Positions 41,140 to 49,965 of a stretch of DNA of 64,000 nucleotides are shown in pieces. The notes beneath the pieces are model-generated. The model saw only the letters and a list, made by a program, of their open reading frames with translations, had not been told where the DNA came from and did no database searches. The DNA is from Acidobacteriota bacterium (GTDB lineage: Bacteria > Acidobacteriota > Blastocatellia > Pyrinomonadales > Pyrinomonadaceae), in the NCBI GenBank assembly GCA_018269075.1, contig JAFDVJ010000013.1:62001-126000 (forward strand). The letters run 5' to 3'. The position numbers and the translations under genes were made by a program. The first letter of the stretch is position 1. Each line of letters starts with the position of its first letter.

Positions 41140-44100
41140 ATGGACGGATTCAGAGAAGATTTAGATCTGATTATGGCGGGCAAAAAGCCCAAAAAACGGG
41201 AGGCCGCGCCGCCGCCGGCGACGACGGACGTGTCTTCGATTCTCGACCGGATGCGCGGCGGCGAATCGATTCAGGAATCCGGCGGCCGAACCGGGATCGT
41301 CAACCCCGATTCCGGAGCCCTCGGCGAGTTTCAGGTAATGCCCGGCAACGTCAGGGACTGGACGCGCCGGCATTATAAACAAACCCTTACACCCGAACAG
41401 TTTCGCACCAATCCGGAAGCGCAGCGCGCGGTCTTTGACGGCGAAATGGGCGATTATTTGCGAAAAGCCCTTGCCCGTACCGGCGGGGACGAAGATAAAG
41501 CGATCCGGATGGCCGCCGCCGCCTGGTATGGCGGAAAAGGTTCGATGGGCCGTTACGACGATCCGACACCGCAGTATTACAAGGGTAAAAAATACCCGTC
41601 GTTTCGCGATTACACAAACGGCGTTTTAGGCCGCACGAAAGGACAAAAACCGAATAAAGACGGATTCGCCGACTTTCTCAAAGGACTCGATTCGATCGTG
41701 CCGGCAAAATCCGCAACGACGAACGGAATCGACGATTTTAAAAAAGGGCTCGATCAGGCGGCCGGCATCGGCCCGCCGCCCACAAATCCGCAGAACGCCG
41801 CAACGCCGCCTGTTGCGGTCAAAGCGCCCGTATTTAACAAAGAAGGCAATCAGGTGCCGGTTATCGGCGGCGAAGAACCCGTCCCGCAAACCGTTCCCCG
41901 GATCGCGCCACAAGTGCGAACGCTCGAACCCCAACAAACTCCAATCAACTACATTCCGACGCCGGCGATCGACACTCCGCCGCAGCCGACCGCGCCGACC
42001 CTTGCCGTCCGCCCGCGCGTCGTGCCGGCGACGCAGGTCGACCAATCCGCACCAGTCGCTCAAAACCAGCAGCCCGCGCCGCCGCAAACCGCTGTTCCCG
42101 GTCTTTCGGAAGAGGATACGATCGCCGTCCTCAAATACAAAAATTTACCCGACACGCCTGAAAACCGCGCGATCGTGCAAAAAGAAGCGAGCCAAAATGC
42201 GGATTTCGGTAAAGGCGTGGAAGTCAAAGCGACGGTCGACGCGCCGGCGCTTCGGGCGCAGAACGTCAGCCAAACGGCTCCGCCGGCAGTCATTCCGCCC
42301 GATGCCGTACAGGAAATCCAGTCCCCGAACGTTAAAACGTATAAAAACGTGCAGGAATCGCTCGACTCGTCGGCGGGAAGCTACCGTGTCGATTTGTCGA
42401 AAAAACCTGCGGGGATGAATTTGCGGGATTATATCTTTCGCGCCACCTTTGCGCCCGTCGCCGCCCGCTACGGCCTCAGCGTGGACGACGCGATGCGGAA
42501 GATGCAAGCCGGGCAGGGCGGCCTTTTGCAGCAGAACGACGCGGAACTCGCCGCGATGGGCGACAAGGAAACCGCCGAATATATCCGAACGCACGGCAAT
42601 AACTACACCGTGTCCTACAGCCGCGGGCTCGTCAACTGGCTTTTGGGCGGAACGCCGGACGATCCGGCCGAACCGCTCAAAAAGGAATTTAGCGAACGGC
42701 AGACGGATTCTTCGATGAATGCGGCGCTGCGCGATCCGATGCAAATCGATCCGCAGAACCAGAACGAGCTCGACGCGCGGTTTCGCACGGACGACTATCA
42801 GCGCGAAGCGGCGAAAAAACAAGACCTGATTAATCGCGGCATCGACCCGGATCTTTACGCCAAAGCCGAAGAATACGTCCGCACCTCGCCGACGGCGGGC
42901 GGAACACAAGCCGACATCGACAAGCAGTATCGATTGCTCAGGGACGCTCAGGTTTCCGAGGAGGGGCGAAAGCAGCTTGAAGATATGGGCGCCGCGATGC
43001 GCGACCCTTCGAATTCATACGGCGAGCTGACCGGTTCGTTTCTCGGCACGCTCGCCGAAAACGTCGGCGACTACGGCGCGGGCGCGGCCCGCATTTTTTC
43101 CAATTTGACCGGTTACGGCGACGGCGCTTTCACGAATCTTCAAAAACTCGGCAACGGGGCGCGCATCTTCGAGGCGAACGCCGCGAACCCCGACTTGATC
43201 GGACAAATCAACCGTTTTGCCGGTTCCGGTCTTGTCGAAGTGCCGAAATATATGGCCTTGTCCGCGCTTCCCGGCGGCGCGGTCGTCGGCTTCGGCGTCG
43301 ATTCGGGCCTTCGGTCGGCCGGACAGGGTAAAAACCCGCTCGAAGTCGGAAAAGACACGGCGAAAGGGATGCTTTTGGGCGGCCTGTTTTCCGCCGCGCC
43401 GAAAATCGAAGCTCTGGCCGAAAAAGGATTCACGCGGGCACTGGTCAATCCCGTGTTCGATGCCGGTAGGACGGCGGGGCCGGACATCGTGCTGGCGTCG
43501 AAACTGTTCGGCACGGGCGCGCGCATCGGCACGATCGGCGTCGGCGGATTCACCATCGAAAAAGGGTTCGGCGCGTCAAACGCCGACGCCGCGAAAAGCG
43601 CGATCCTGCTTGCTTTGACCGACGTGTTGATGGACGGCCGGCGGTTCGGGGAAATGAAAGACCTCGCCGGCAAAATCTTCAGATTCGGCAACCGCAGAAC
43701 CGGTGAAACGGTCAATGCGACGGTCAACAAAGACGGCAGCGTCGAACTGCTGAACGGCGAAGTTCCGCCCGCTGCCGTCGATGCCGAATTCGATCTTTCG
43801 AACGTTAAAGATGTGACGCCGGACGCCGACGGCGTTTATCGCGTCGCCGGCGACGGGGAGCCCGTCCGCGCGAAAGAAACCCGCAAAGCGCTCCCCGAAG
43901 CCCCGCAGGACGCGGCAAAGACCGAAACCGTTCAGCCCGAACCGCCGAAACCTTCAGGCGGCGAAGATATCGTCAAAACCTTAGACGAGTCGGACGTTTC
44001 GGTTACGTTCAAATCGCTGACCGAAGCCGGTTACTCGCCGGTCGAGGCCGGCAATCTGATCGAAAATGAGATGGCGAACCGCAGAAACGCGGATGCCGCG

Positions 44101-45000
44101 CCGAAGAAAACACTCGAAGTTAAAGATGCAAAAAATCCTGAACAAACCGCACCCGAAAGCACGAACGACGTTCTGCCGCAAACAAAATCCGCCTCATCCG
44201 AAACGACAGTGGCGGACAGAAATACGGTCGCCGACGATTTAAACAAGTTCGACACGGAAAGTCGGCAGACGGGCGGCGCGCTTGAGAAAAAAGCGCCGAC
44301 GAACCTTTCGCGCAATTTTCGCGCAGGCACGAACGACGCCACGCTGACGTTCGATTCCGAAGCGCAGCGCGACCTTTACGACTACTACGCCAACGAAAAG
44401 AAGGCGATGCGCGGCGGCGGCCAGCGCGCGGGAGATTCGCGCGTCAAGGATTTGTCGGCAATGCGCGACGATCTGGCAAAGCGCCTCAACGTCGAACCGG
44501 GCGCGATCTACGGCATCGCCAAACAGGTCGCCGAGGACGTCAAGGCGCAGATGAAGGGCGTCAGGCATCTCGAAGAACGAAAAGTCGCGGACAATGTTCT
44601 GACGAAGCGGTTTAAACAAACGAATCTGGCGGCGGGCGAGAATTCCGTTGCCGCCCCCGCGACGGCTCCGACTGAGGGGGCAAACGGCGCGGAAAATATG
44701 CAGAATAATATTCCGCCGGATGTACAAACCGCGCCCGAACCGGTGCAAGCGGAACCTGTAAAAGCGCCGGAAACGCCGAAAACTGAGCCTAACGCGCCTG
44801 TACAAGCGCCGGTCGAGATGTTCAAAAAGATCGACTCTCTCGCTCAAATGCCGAAAGAAGAGCGTCAGGCCGCGCTCAAACAGATGAAATCCGATTACGA
44901 CGGCTCCGGTTTCGAGCGCGCGCGCCGGATCAACGGCAACATCGCGGAGATTGTCCGGAGAATGGAAGAAAAAGGAATTTTGGAGAAAATATGCGATTAA
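41140..45000 (+). CDS. Internal virion protein with N-terminal lytic transglycosylase domain (1286 aa)
   Basis: Residues about 30-165 form a lysozyme-like SLT domain: catalytic ESGG motif at 46-49, then NPDSGALGEFQVMPGNVRDW, and AAAAWYGGKG. Its job would be to open peptidoglycan during DNA entry, like T7 gp16. A long Pro/Gln-rich linker (about 200-440), a helical body with a hydrophobic Gly-rich stretch (about 700-860) and a second disordered region follow. A short motif (DDLNKFDTESRQ) recurs as DELNKFDAESRQ in the giant at 45510. The stop overlaps the ferritin start. Confidence 0.75.
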   Translation: MDGFREDLDLIMAGKKPKKREAAPPPATTDVSSILDRMRGGESIQESGGRTGIVNPDSGALGEFQVMPGNVRDWTRRHYKQTLTPEQFRTNPEAQRAVFDGEMGDYLRKALARTGGDEDKAIRMAAAAWYGGKGSMGRYDDPTPQYYKGKKYPSFRDYTNGVLGRTKGQKPNKDGFADFLKGLDSIVPAKSATTNGIDDFKKGLDQAAGIGPPPTNPQNAATPPVAVKAPVFNKEGNQVPVIGGEEPVPQTVPRIAPQVRTLEPQQTPINYIPTPAIDTPPQPTAPTLAVRPRVVPATQVDQSAPVAQNQQPAPPQTAVPGLSEEDTIAVLKYKNLPDTPENRAIVQKEASQNADFGKGVEVKATVDAPALRAQNVSQTAPPAVIPPDAVQEIQSPNVKTYKNVQESLDSSAGSYRVDLSKKPAGMNLRDYIFRATFAPVAARYGLSVDDAMRKMQAGQGGLLQQNDAELAAMGDKETAEYIRTHGNNYTVSYSRGLVNWLLGGTPDDPAEPLKKEFSERQTDSSMNAALRDPMQIDPQNQNELDARFRTDDYQREAAKKQDLINRGIDPDLYAKAEEYVRTSPTAGGTQADIDKQYRLLRDAQVSEEGRKQLEDMGAAMRDPSNSYGELTGSFLGTLAENVGDYGAGAARIFSNLTGYGDGAFTNLQKLGNGARIFEANAANPDLIGQINRFAGSGLVEVPKYMALSALPGGAVVGFGVDSGLRSAGQGKNPLEVGKDTAKGMLLGGLFSAAPKIEALAEKGFTRALVNPVFDAGRTAGPDIVLASKLFGTGARIGTIGVGGFTIEKGFGASNADAAKSAILLALTDVLMDGRRFGEMKDLAGKIFRFGNRRTGETVNATVNKDGSVELLNGEVPPAAVDAEFDLSNVKDVTPDADGVYRVAGDGEPVRAKETRKALPEAPQDAAKTETVQPEPPKPSGGEDIVKTLDESDVSVTFKSLTEAGYSPVEAGNLIENEMANRRNADAAPKKTLEVKDAKNPEQTAPESTNDVLPQTKSASSETTVADRNTVADDLNKFDTESRQTGGALEKKAPTNLSRNFRAGTNDATLTFDSEAQRDLYDYYANEKKAMRGGGQRAGDSRVKDLSAMRDDLAKRLNVEPGAIYGIAKQVAEDVKAQMKGVRHLEERKVADNVLTKRFKQTNLAAGENSVAAPATAPTEGANGAENMQNNIPPDVQTAPEPVQAEPVKAPETPKTEPNAPVQAPVEMFKKIDSLAQMPKEERQAALKQMKSDYDGSGFERARRINGNIAEIVRRMEEKGILEKICD

Positions 45001-45503
45001 AATCACTACTCGGCGCGGACGCGCGGAAACTCGTCCAGAAGGCGGTCTACTTCGAACTGTTTGCCTCGCATCTTTACCGTCAGATCGCGGCCTGCATGCA
45101 GAGCGCCGGCTTTTTCGGCGTTCAAAAATGGTTCGAGCAGGAGGCGGCGGACGAGCTCGTGCATTTCGGGATCTGGCGCGATTACCTGAACGACCGGTCG
45201 GATATGGCCGAGATCCCGCAGCTTCCTCTGATCAAGGAACGGCCCGAAACTTTGGGCGATGCGCTTCAGCTCGCCTTTAAGACCGAAAAAGATCTCGGCG
45301 ACTTCTATGCTGATATGTACGATCGGCTCGAAGACGATATCCGCGACATTACGACGGCGACGAGGGTGCTGAAATTCATCGAGATCCAGACGGAATCGAT
45401 CGGCGAATACGGCGATTATCTGGCGCGGCTCGAACGCTGCGCGGGCGACGCGGCGGCGATCCTTGCTCTGGATCAATTTATCGGCGATAAGGCGAACGGC
45501 TAA
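44991..45503 (+). CDS. Phage-encoded ferritin (170 aa)
   Basis: A four-helix ferritin by pattern, with every expected ferroxidase ligand in register with E. coli FtnA: Glu22 in AVYFELFASHLYRQ (FtnA Glu17), Glu55 and His58 in AADELVHFGIWRDYLNDR (Glu50, His53), Glu99 in AFKTEKDLGDFY (Glu94), and Gln133 in EIQTESIGEY (Gln127). Length matches bacterial ferritins. It would oxidise Fe(II) and store Fe(III) in a cage, or bind iron in the virion. It overlaps the preceding ejection-protein gene by ten bases, has a GGAG site, and lies seven bases before the next ejection gene, so it is expressed with the virion internal proteins. Confidence 0.85.
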   Translation: MRLKSLLGADARKLVQKAVYFELFASHLYRQIAACMQSAGFFGVQKWFEQEAADELVHFGIWRDYLNDRSDMAEIPQLPLIKERPETLGDALQLAFKTEKDLGDFYADMYDRLEDDIRDITTATRVLKFIEIQTESIGEYGDYLARLERCAGDAAAILALDQFIGDKANG

Positions 45504-45509
45504 AGTAAA

Positions 45510-48500
45510 ATGAATAATTGCAGGTTTTACCCGTTAATCGACGGCAAAAAAGAAGAAATGGATTTCGACCGGTTTCGCGCGTGGCTTCACGCGGGCGGCT
45601 TGGAAAAGATGCTGCCGGACTATCGTCTTCCGGGTAAAATATCAAGGGCAAAAGAAACCGCGCCGGCGGCGGAGGAGGAGGAGGCAAACCCGTTCGTGTC
45701 CGTCGAAGCCCCGAAAGAGTCTCGCGCGACGGCTGTCAAAGAACCGAGCCTTGCGGACGAGCTCAACAAATTCGATGCGGAAAGCCGGCAAAGAGCCGAA
45801 TCGCCCGCAAAACCTGCAAACCACACGCAGCGCGCCGCGCTGCGCCGCTCGGGCGACGAGGCGGATCTTGCCGAGCACGGAATCGAACCGCTCGGGCCGA
45901 AGGGCGAATACGGTCAGACGTCGTTCCATCTGCGCCGCGCGATGCTTGGCCGCGATTCGTCCTTGCTCGACTCTTTCGGCCGTGGTTTCGGTCTCGATCT
46001 CGATCAGAAAGACCGCGCCAATTCCGTCAATGCCGTGATGGATCATCTGGCGAGTCTCGGCGGCAAAAGCCGTTCGTCGAACCTTTCGCCGGAAGATTAC
46101 GACGGTATTTTGAAAAATCACGCCGACCGGCTGCCGGACGACGCGATCGACGCGCTCGTCGCGGCGATGAATCACCAGACCGAATGGTTCGCCGACCGGA
46201 ACGCTTTCACGGACGCTTTGACGCCGATCTTAGAAAAAATAGATTATAATTCGGTCAAATCATTAAAGGACGTGCCGATTTCTTTAAGGCGCGAAATATT
46301 CGACTTAAGTAAAAAATATGAAAAACTCGGCCAAACCGCCGTCAAAAACGCATTCGACGAAGCCTTCCGAAATTTTCAAAGAAGAACTGAGGAAAGCGCT
46401 GCTCGCGCCGAAAGTCGCGCCGATCAGGGAGCGATACAAAAAAATAGCGAAGGCGAGACGCAAAAGGAATCCGGCGCTGATCGACGATTACCCGGCGAAT
46501 CTGGAATAGCTTTTGCAAAAGCCAGTCCGGATGACGCCTTTTATCCGCCGGATTTTTACGAGCATGAGGCGTCGTGGTTTCGCGCGGTCGATAACTTCGT
46601 CAAAGACGGGGACTGGGCGCAGCCTAAAAGGGTTCTCGGTCATACGCCGCAGGTTTTAATAAAACTCGGGTTTACCGACAGGTTGATTACGATTACGCCG
46701 TCGATTATAGCCAAAGCGATGCGCGACCACGATTTGAGCCCGGCGATCATGAAACAGATCCCGCGCCAGATCGCAAGCCCCGTGATGGTTTTCGAATCCG
46801 CCAAGCAAAACGGCTCGAAAGTCGTCGTAACCTCGCTTTTCGATAACCGCGGCCGGCCGGTGACGGTCGTCTTGATGCCCGACGGCAAAATCGAGCACAT
46901 CGACGTCAACCCGATACTGAGCGCATACGGACGAAACGATAAAGCGGATTTTAAGAGATGGTTTGAAAAAGGACTGCTGAGGTATGCTAACAAAGAAAAA
47001 AGCCGGAAGTGGTTTCAGTCTGCCGGGCTACAATTGCCCATAGAGAAAACCGTTGCCTCCGGTACTTCCAGAATACTAAATGAGCAGGATATTGTCAAAA
47101 AATCCGGGCCACAGATGGCCGCCGCCAAAGATAAAGCGGAAAGCATCGAATCGAAACGCTTCGATGCCGACGCCGCGCGGGCGTTCGAGGCGCTCGACCG
47201 GCTCGCCAAGGCGCGCGTTCGCGATCTGGCGCGCAACGCGACCTTTTCGGTCGCGGACGGTCTTTTTACGGCAAACCCCGAAGGGATGACGCTTTTCCGG
47301 CTGGCGATTATGAAGGTGCAGGGCGAAGACCCGTCGATGTTTTACGGATTTTACGCCGACCCGGAAAGAAAAGAACTGATCGGGCGCGAGCTCGACCGGT
47401 TCGCCGGGGAGCTCGCGCGCCTGAGCCCGCCGCTCGGCCGCCGGATGGCTAAATTCAGCGAGGCGTGGAATGGCGCAGGAAGCGACGCGGCGGCCGTGCT
47501 CGGAGGTTTCGGGCGCGTCACGAAATACGCGACGCAGGAAGAACTCCTGCACCGGGCGGACTTTCGCGTCAGAAATCACACGAACCGGAGCCTCAAGCCC
47601 TACGTGGCGCTTGACTCGTACAATAAAGCGTTTCAGAATCTAAAAGAAGGCGCGTACCGGGACGGATCGGCCTATACCATTCATAACGAGATCATCGGAA
47701 AACTAGGACGCGACGATGCTGCGGAGGAATTGGGCATCAGTTGGAATGAGGTTGACGAAATCGAAGCGCTTCATCATGAGCAGCTTGCCAAGCACGAAGT
47801 AAGCCCCGAAGATTATCGCGAGCGGTATCAGGACATCAGCGAACGCGCCGATAAAGGAATCGAAAAATATGAACGAATTTCTGGAAAACTTGACGCCCGC
47901 AATGGAGAAAATGACGCCATCACAGGTGGATCGGACGGTGCTTTTGATGAAGGTTCGGGAGCAGTTGGGCCCGGAAGCTCTGAAACCCGCGCAGATTCTA
48001 CTTCGCGAAACTCCGATTTCCTCCCCGCAGTTCGACGAGGCGGCGTTCTGGACGGAAGTGGAAAAAGCACTGAAATAGCTTTCGCCAAAGCGACCGCGAC
48101 GCGCAAAATTCTGGATGCTCTCGACAAAACGCTCGCCAAATCGACGAATCTCTCGCCGACGCGCGCGCTGGAGAACGTCGTCAACAAGAACCTCCAGCAG
48201 CTCCGTCACGCCGACGAAGACGCCTACAACGCCGTCCTGAAGCTCGCCGGCGAGCAGGCCCAGTTGACCGCGCATCTTTTGACCGGTCTCGACCCGTCGC
48301 AGACCACGGCCGCCGGCAAAACCCCGCAGGAGATCGCCGAAGCGATCCACGCCCGCAATCTCGTCGACACGGTGAACGCTCTTCAAGTCGCGGGCCTGAT
48401 TGTCCCTGTTACGAAAAGCGCGCCGACGCCGACCGCGATCGGCGGCAAAACCGCCGGCGTGATGCGGATCGCCGGCGTCCCGTACGCCGCCCCGCTGTGG

Positions 48501-49922
48501 CTCAAAAAAGAGCTCACGCCGGTTTTCGAAGGAACGCCCGATCCGAACGCCGTTCAAAAGGTCGTCCGCGTCCTTAACCGCGTCGGCGCGGCCGGCATCT
48601 TCGACGCCGTTTTTCACTCGGCGAACGTGATCGGGTCGGTCATCGGCACGACGCCCTACGTCGGCAAAGACATCGCGAGCCGCACGATCGGCAATACGCC
48701 GGCGACGAAATGGCTGACGACGCTCCTGCATCTCGCCTTTACAAATCCTGAAAAGGTCGATCCCGCCATCTTGCGGGAGATGGCCGACGCGGGCGTGATC
48801 CCGGCGCGTTACGGGCGGGAAACTTACTCGAAGAAACTCGCCGCGCGGCTCGGCGCGCACCGGAAAATGACGAGTCTCGGCCCGGCGATCAGCGGCCCGA
48901 AAGGTCTGGACATCCGGGCACGAATCGTGATGTGGAAAATCGGAAAGCACATCAACCCGAAAGCCTCGAATTCCGAGATGGCGGATTTCGTCAACCAGCT
49001 CGGGATTTATTCCCGCGCGATGGAATCGCAGTTGTCGCGTTCGCTGAAGCGTTCGGACATCGCGCCGTTCTTTACGGCCGGCTCGCAGATGTGGAAAAAC
49101 GGCGTTCTGATGTGGCTCGGCAAAACGCCGATGCCGAACGAGGATCTGCCGCTCGCAAATCGAATCGCCGCCCGGCTTCAGCAGCAGTTCGGCGCGGGCG
49201 TTCTCGGGCTTGTCGCGATGTGGATCGCCCTGTCTTTGCTTTACCGGCAAAAACTGCCGTGGGATGACAAGGATTCGCGGTTTATGCAAATTCCTTTGAA
49301 TGACGACGACCGAAAATCCGACCTGGCTAAAAAGATTTTCGGCGATAACGAAAAAACCGCCTATGTCGGTCTCGGCTTTTTCTCGCCGCTCGTCGAGCGC
49401 GGCGGCCGCGCGCTCGGCCTGACCGGAATTTACGATACGGCCGTTTTGGGCGGAACTAAAACGCAAATGGCGGAGGAAGGGGAAAAAGATGCCATCAACT
49501 CGCTGCTGCATCCGATCACGACCGGCCCGGCCGTCCACGCCGGCTTTATCGGTCTGACCGGCCGCGAGCCGCAAATTAAGGCGATGCGCGAAAGCAACGG
49601 CGAGTTCGGCGCCACGTTCTGGAAAGCGGAACTTCCGAAGGGAGCCGGCGCGGGCCGGTCGCTTCTCGAAGGCGCGCTCGAACTTAACCCGATGGCCGGC
49701 GATATTCTTCATAACCTCGGCGTCAACCGCGACCAGAAGGACAAACCGACCGAAGGGGAGGCAAACGTCTACTTGAGATCGGTGATGGATATGTCGTTCC
49801 CGCGGCTTTTCAAAGGCCCGGTCGACCGGGACAAGGCGCGCGCGCGGATGGCGGACGATACGCCGCCGGCCGGCGCAGGGGTCGGTCCGGCGATTCGCAG
49901 GGGGCTCAAAAGAAAAAAATAA
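45510..49922 (+). CDS. Giant internal virion polyprotein with MuF-C domain (1470 aa)
   Basis: Modular. Residues about 345-508 match the phage MuF C-terminal domain: VLGHTPQVLIKLGF, ITPSIIAKAMRDHDLSP, QIASPVMVFESAKQNGSKVV and KGLLRYANKEKSRKW, a predicted polymorphic-toxin or nuclease-like module. The C-terminal third (about 1010-1290) is a helical, partly hydrophobic region (SQLSRSLKRSDIAPFFTAGS, then a membrane segment GAGVLGLVAMWIALSLLY) typical of the largest ejected protein of podoviruses. A junction motif IAFAKA occurs twice, after each of two linkers that also code out of frame (46318-46509, 47869-48078). Confidence 0.7.
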   Translation: MNNCRFYPLIDGKKEEMDFDRFRAWLHAGGLEKMLPDYRLPGKISRAKETAPAAEEEEANPFVSVEAPKESRATAVKEPSLADELNKFDAESRQRAESPAKPANHTQRAALRRSGDEADLAEHGIEPLGPKGEYGQTSFHLRRAMLGRDSSLLDSFGRGFGLDLDQKDRANSVNAVMDHLASLGGKSRSSNLSPEDYDGILKNHADRLPDDAIDALVAAMNHQTEWFADRNAFTDALTPILEKIDYNSVKSLKDVPISLRREIFDLSKKYEKLGQTAVKNAFDEAFRNFQRRTEESAARAESRADQGAIQKNSEGETQKESGADRRLPGESGIAFAKASPDDAFYPPDFYEHEASWFRAVDNFVKDGDWAQPKRVLGHTPQVLIKLGFTDRLITITPSIIAKAMRDHDLSPAIMKQIPRQIASPVMVFESAKQNGSKVVVTSLFDNRGRPVTVVLMPDGKIEHIDVNPILSAYGRNDKADFKRWFEKGLLRYANKEKSRKWFQSAGLQLPIEKTVASGTSRILNEQDIVKKSGPQMAAAKDKAESIESKRFDADAARAFEALDRLAKARVRDLARNATFSVADGLFTANPEGMTLFRLAIMKVQGEDPSMFYGFYADPERKELIGRELDRFAGELARLSPPLGRRMAKFSEAWNGAGSDAAAVLGGFGRVTKYATQEELLHRADFRVRNHTNRSLKPYVALDSYNKAFQNLKEGAYRDGSAYTIHNEIIGKLGRDDAAEELGISWNEVDEIEALHHEQLAKHEVSPEDYRERYQDISERADKGIEKYERISGKLDARNGENDAITGGSDGAFDEGSGAVGPGSSETRADSTSRNSDFLPAVRRGGVLDGSGKSTEIAFAKATATRKILDALDKTLAKSTNLSPTRALENVVNKNLQQLRHADEDAYNAVLKLAGEQAQLTAHLLTGLDPSQTTAAGKTPQEIAEAIHARNLVDTVNALQVAGLIVPVTKSAPTPTAIGGKTAGVMRIAGVPYAAPLWLKKELTPVFEGTPDPNAVQKVVRVLNRVGAAGIFDAVFHSANVIGSVIGTTPYVGKDIASRTIGNTPATKWLTTLLHLAFTNPEKVDPAILREMADAGVIPARYGRETYSKKLAARLGAHRKMTSLGPAISGPKGLDIRARIVMWKIGKHINPKASNSEMADFVNQLGIYSRAMESQLSRSLKRSDIAPFFTAGSQMWKNGVLMWLGKTPMPNEDLPLANRIAARLQQQFGAGVLGLVAMWIALSLLYRQKLPWDDKDSRFMQIPLNDDDRKSDLAKKIFGDNEKTAYVGLGFFSPLVERGGRALGLTGIYDTAVLGGTKTQMAEEGEKDAINSLLHPITTGPAVHAGFIGLTGREPQIKAMRESNGEFGATFWKAELPKGAGAGRSLLEGALELNPMAGDILHNLGVNRDQKDKPTEGEANVYLRSVMDMSFPRLFKGPVDRDKARARMADDTPPAGAGVGPAIRRGLKRKK
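46318..46509 (+). CDS. Embedded +1-frame ORF in the giant ejection gene (63 aa)
   Basis: From about 46370 the +1 frame uses the GC-rich codons usual here (gcg, ctg, ctc, ccg, atc) while the main frame uses rare ones and codes a low-complexity linker. The product ends KKIAKARRKRNPALIDDYPANLE and is basic and helical. No Shine-Dalgarno at the ATG. The stop is followed at once by the 14-base palindrome GCTTTTGCAAAAGC. It may be a true overprinted gene or the relic of one. Confidence 0.4.
   Translation: MKNSAKPPSKTHSTKPSEIFKEELRKALLAPKVAPIRERYKKIAKARRKRNPALIDDYPANLE
47869..48078 (+). CDS. Embedded +1-frame ORF with ribosome site (69 aa)
   Basis: ATG preceded by AAAGGA at ten bases. The product (MNEFLENLTPAMEKMTPSQV..., ending FDEAAFWTEVEKALK) looks like a normal soluble helical protein and has the local codon preference, while the host frame of the giant gene reads a Gly/Ser/Asp-rich linker here. 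The stop lies beside GCTTTCGCCAAAGC, a near copy of the palindrome found after the first embedded ORF. Confidence 0.5.
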   Translation: MNEFLENLTPAMEKMTPSQVDRTVLLMKVREQLGPEALKPAQILLRETPISSPQFDEAAFWTEVEKALK

Positions 49923-49965
49923 AACCTCTTGCTGCGGGTATTTCTGTTTTTGATTTTCTGATACT

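Noticed and set aside
47703-49712. 669-residue ORF on the minus strand
   Set aside because: Arg-rich antisense shadow of the giant ejection gene; GC-rich codon pattern gives long open antisense frames here.
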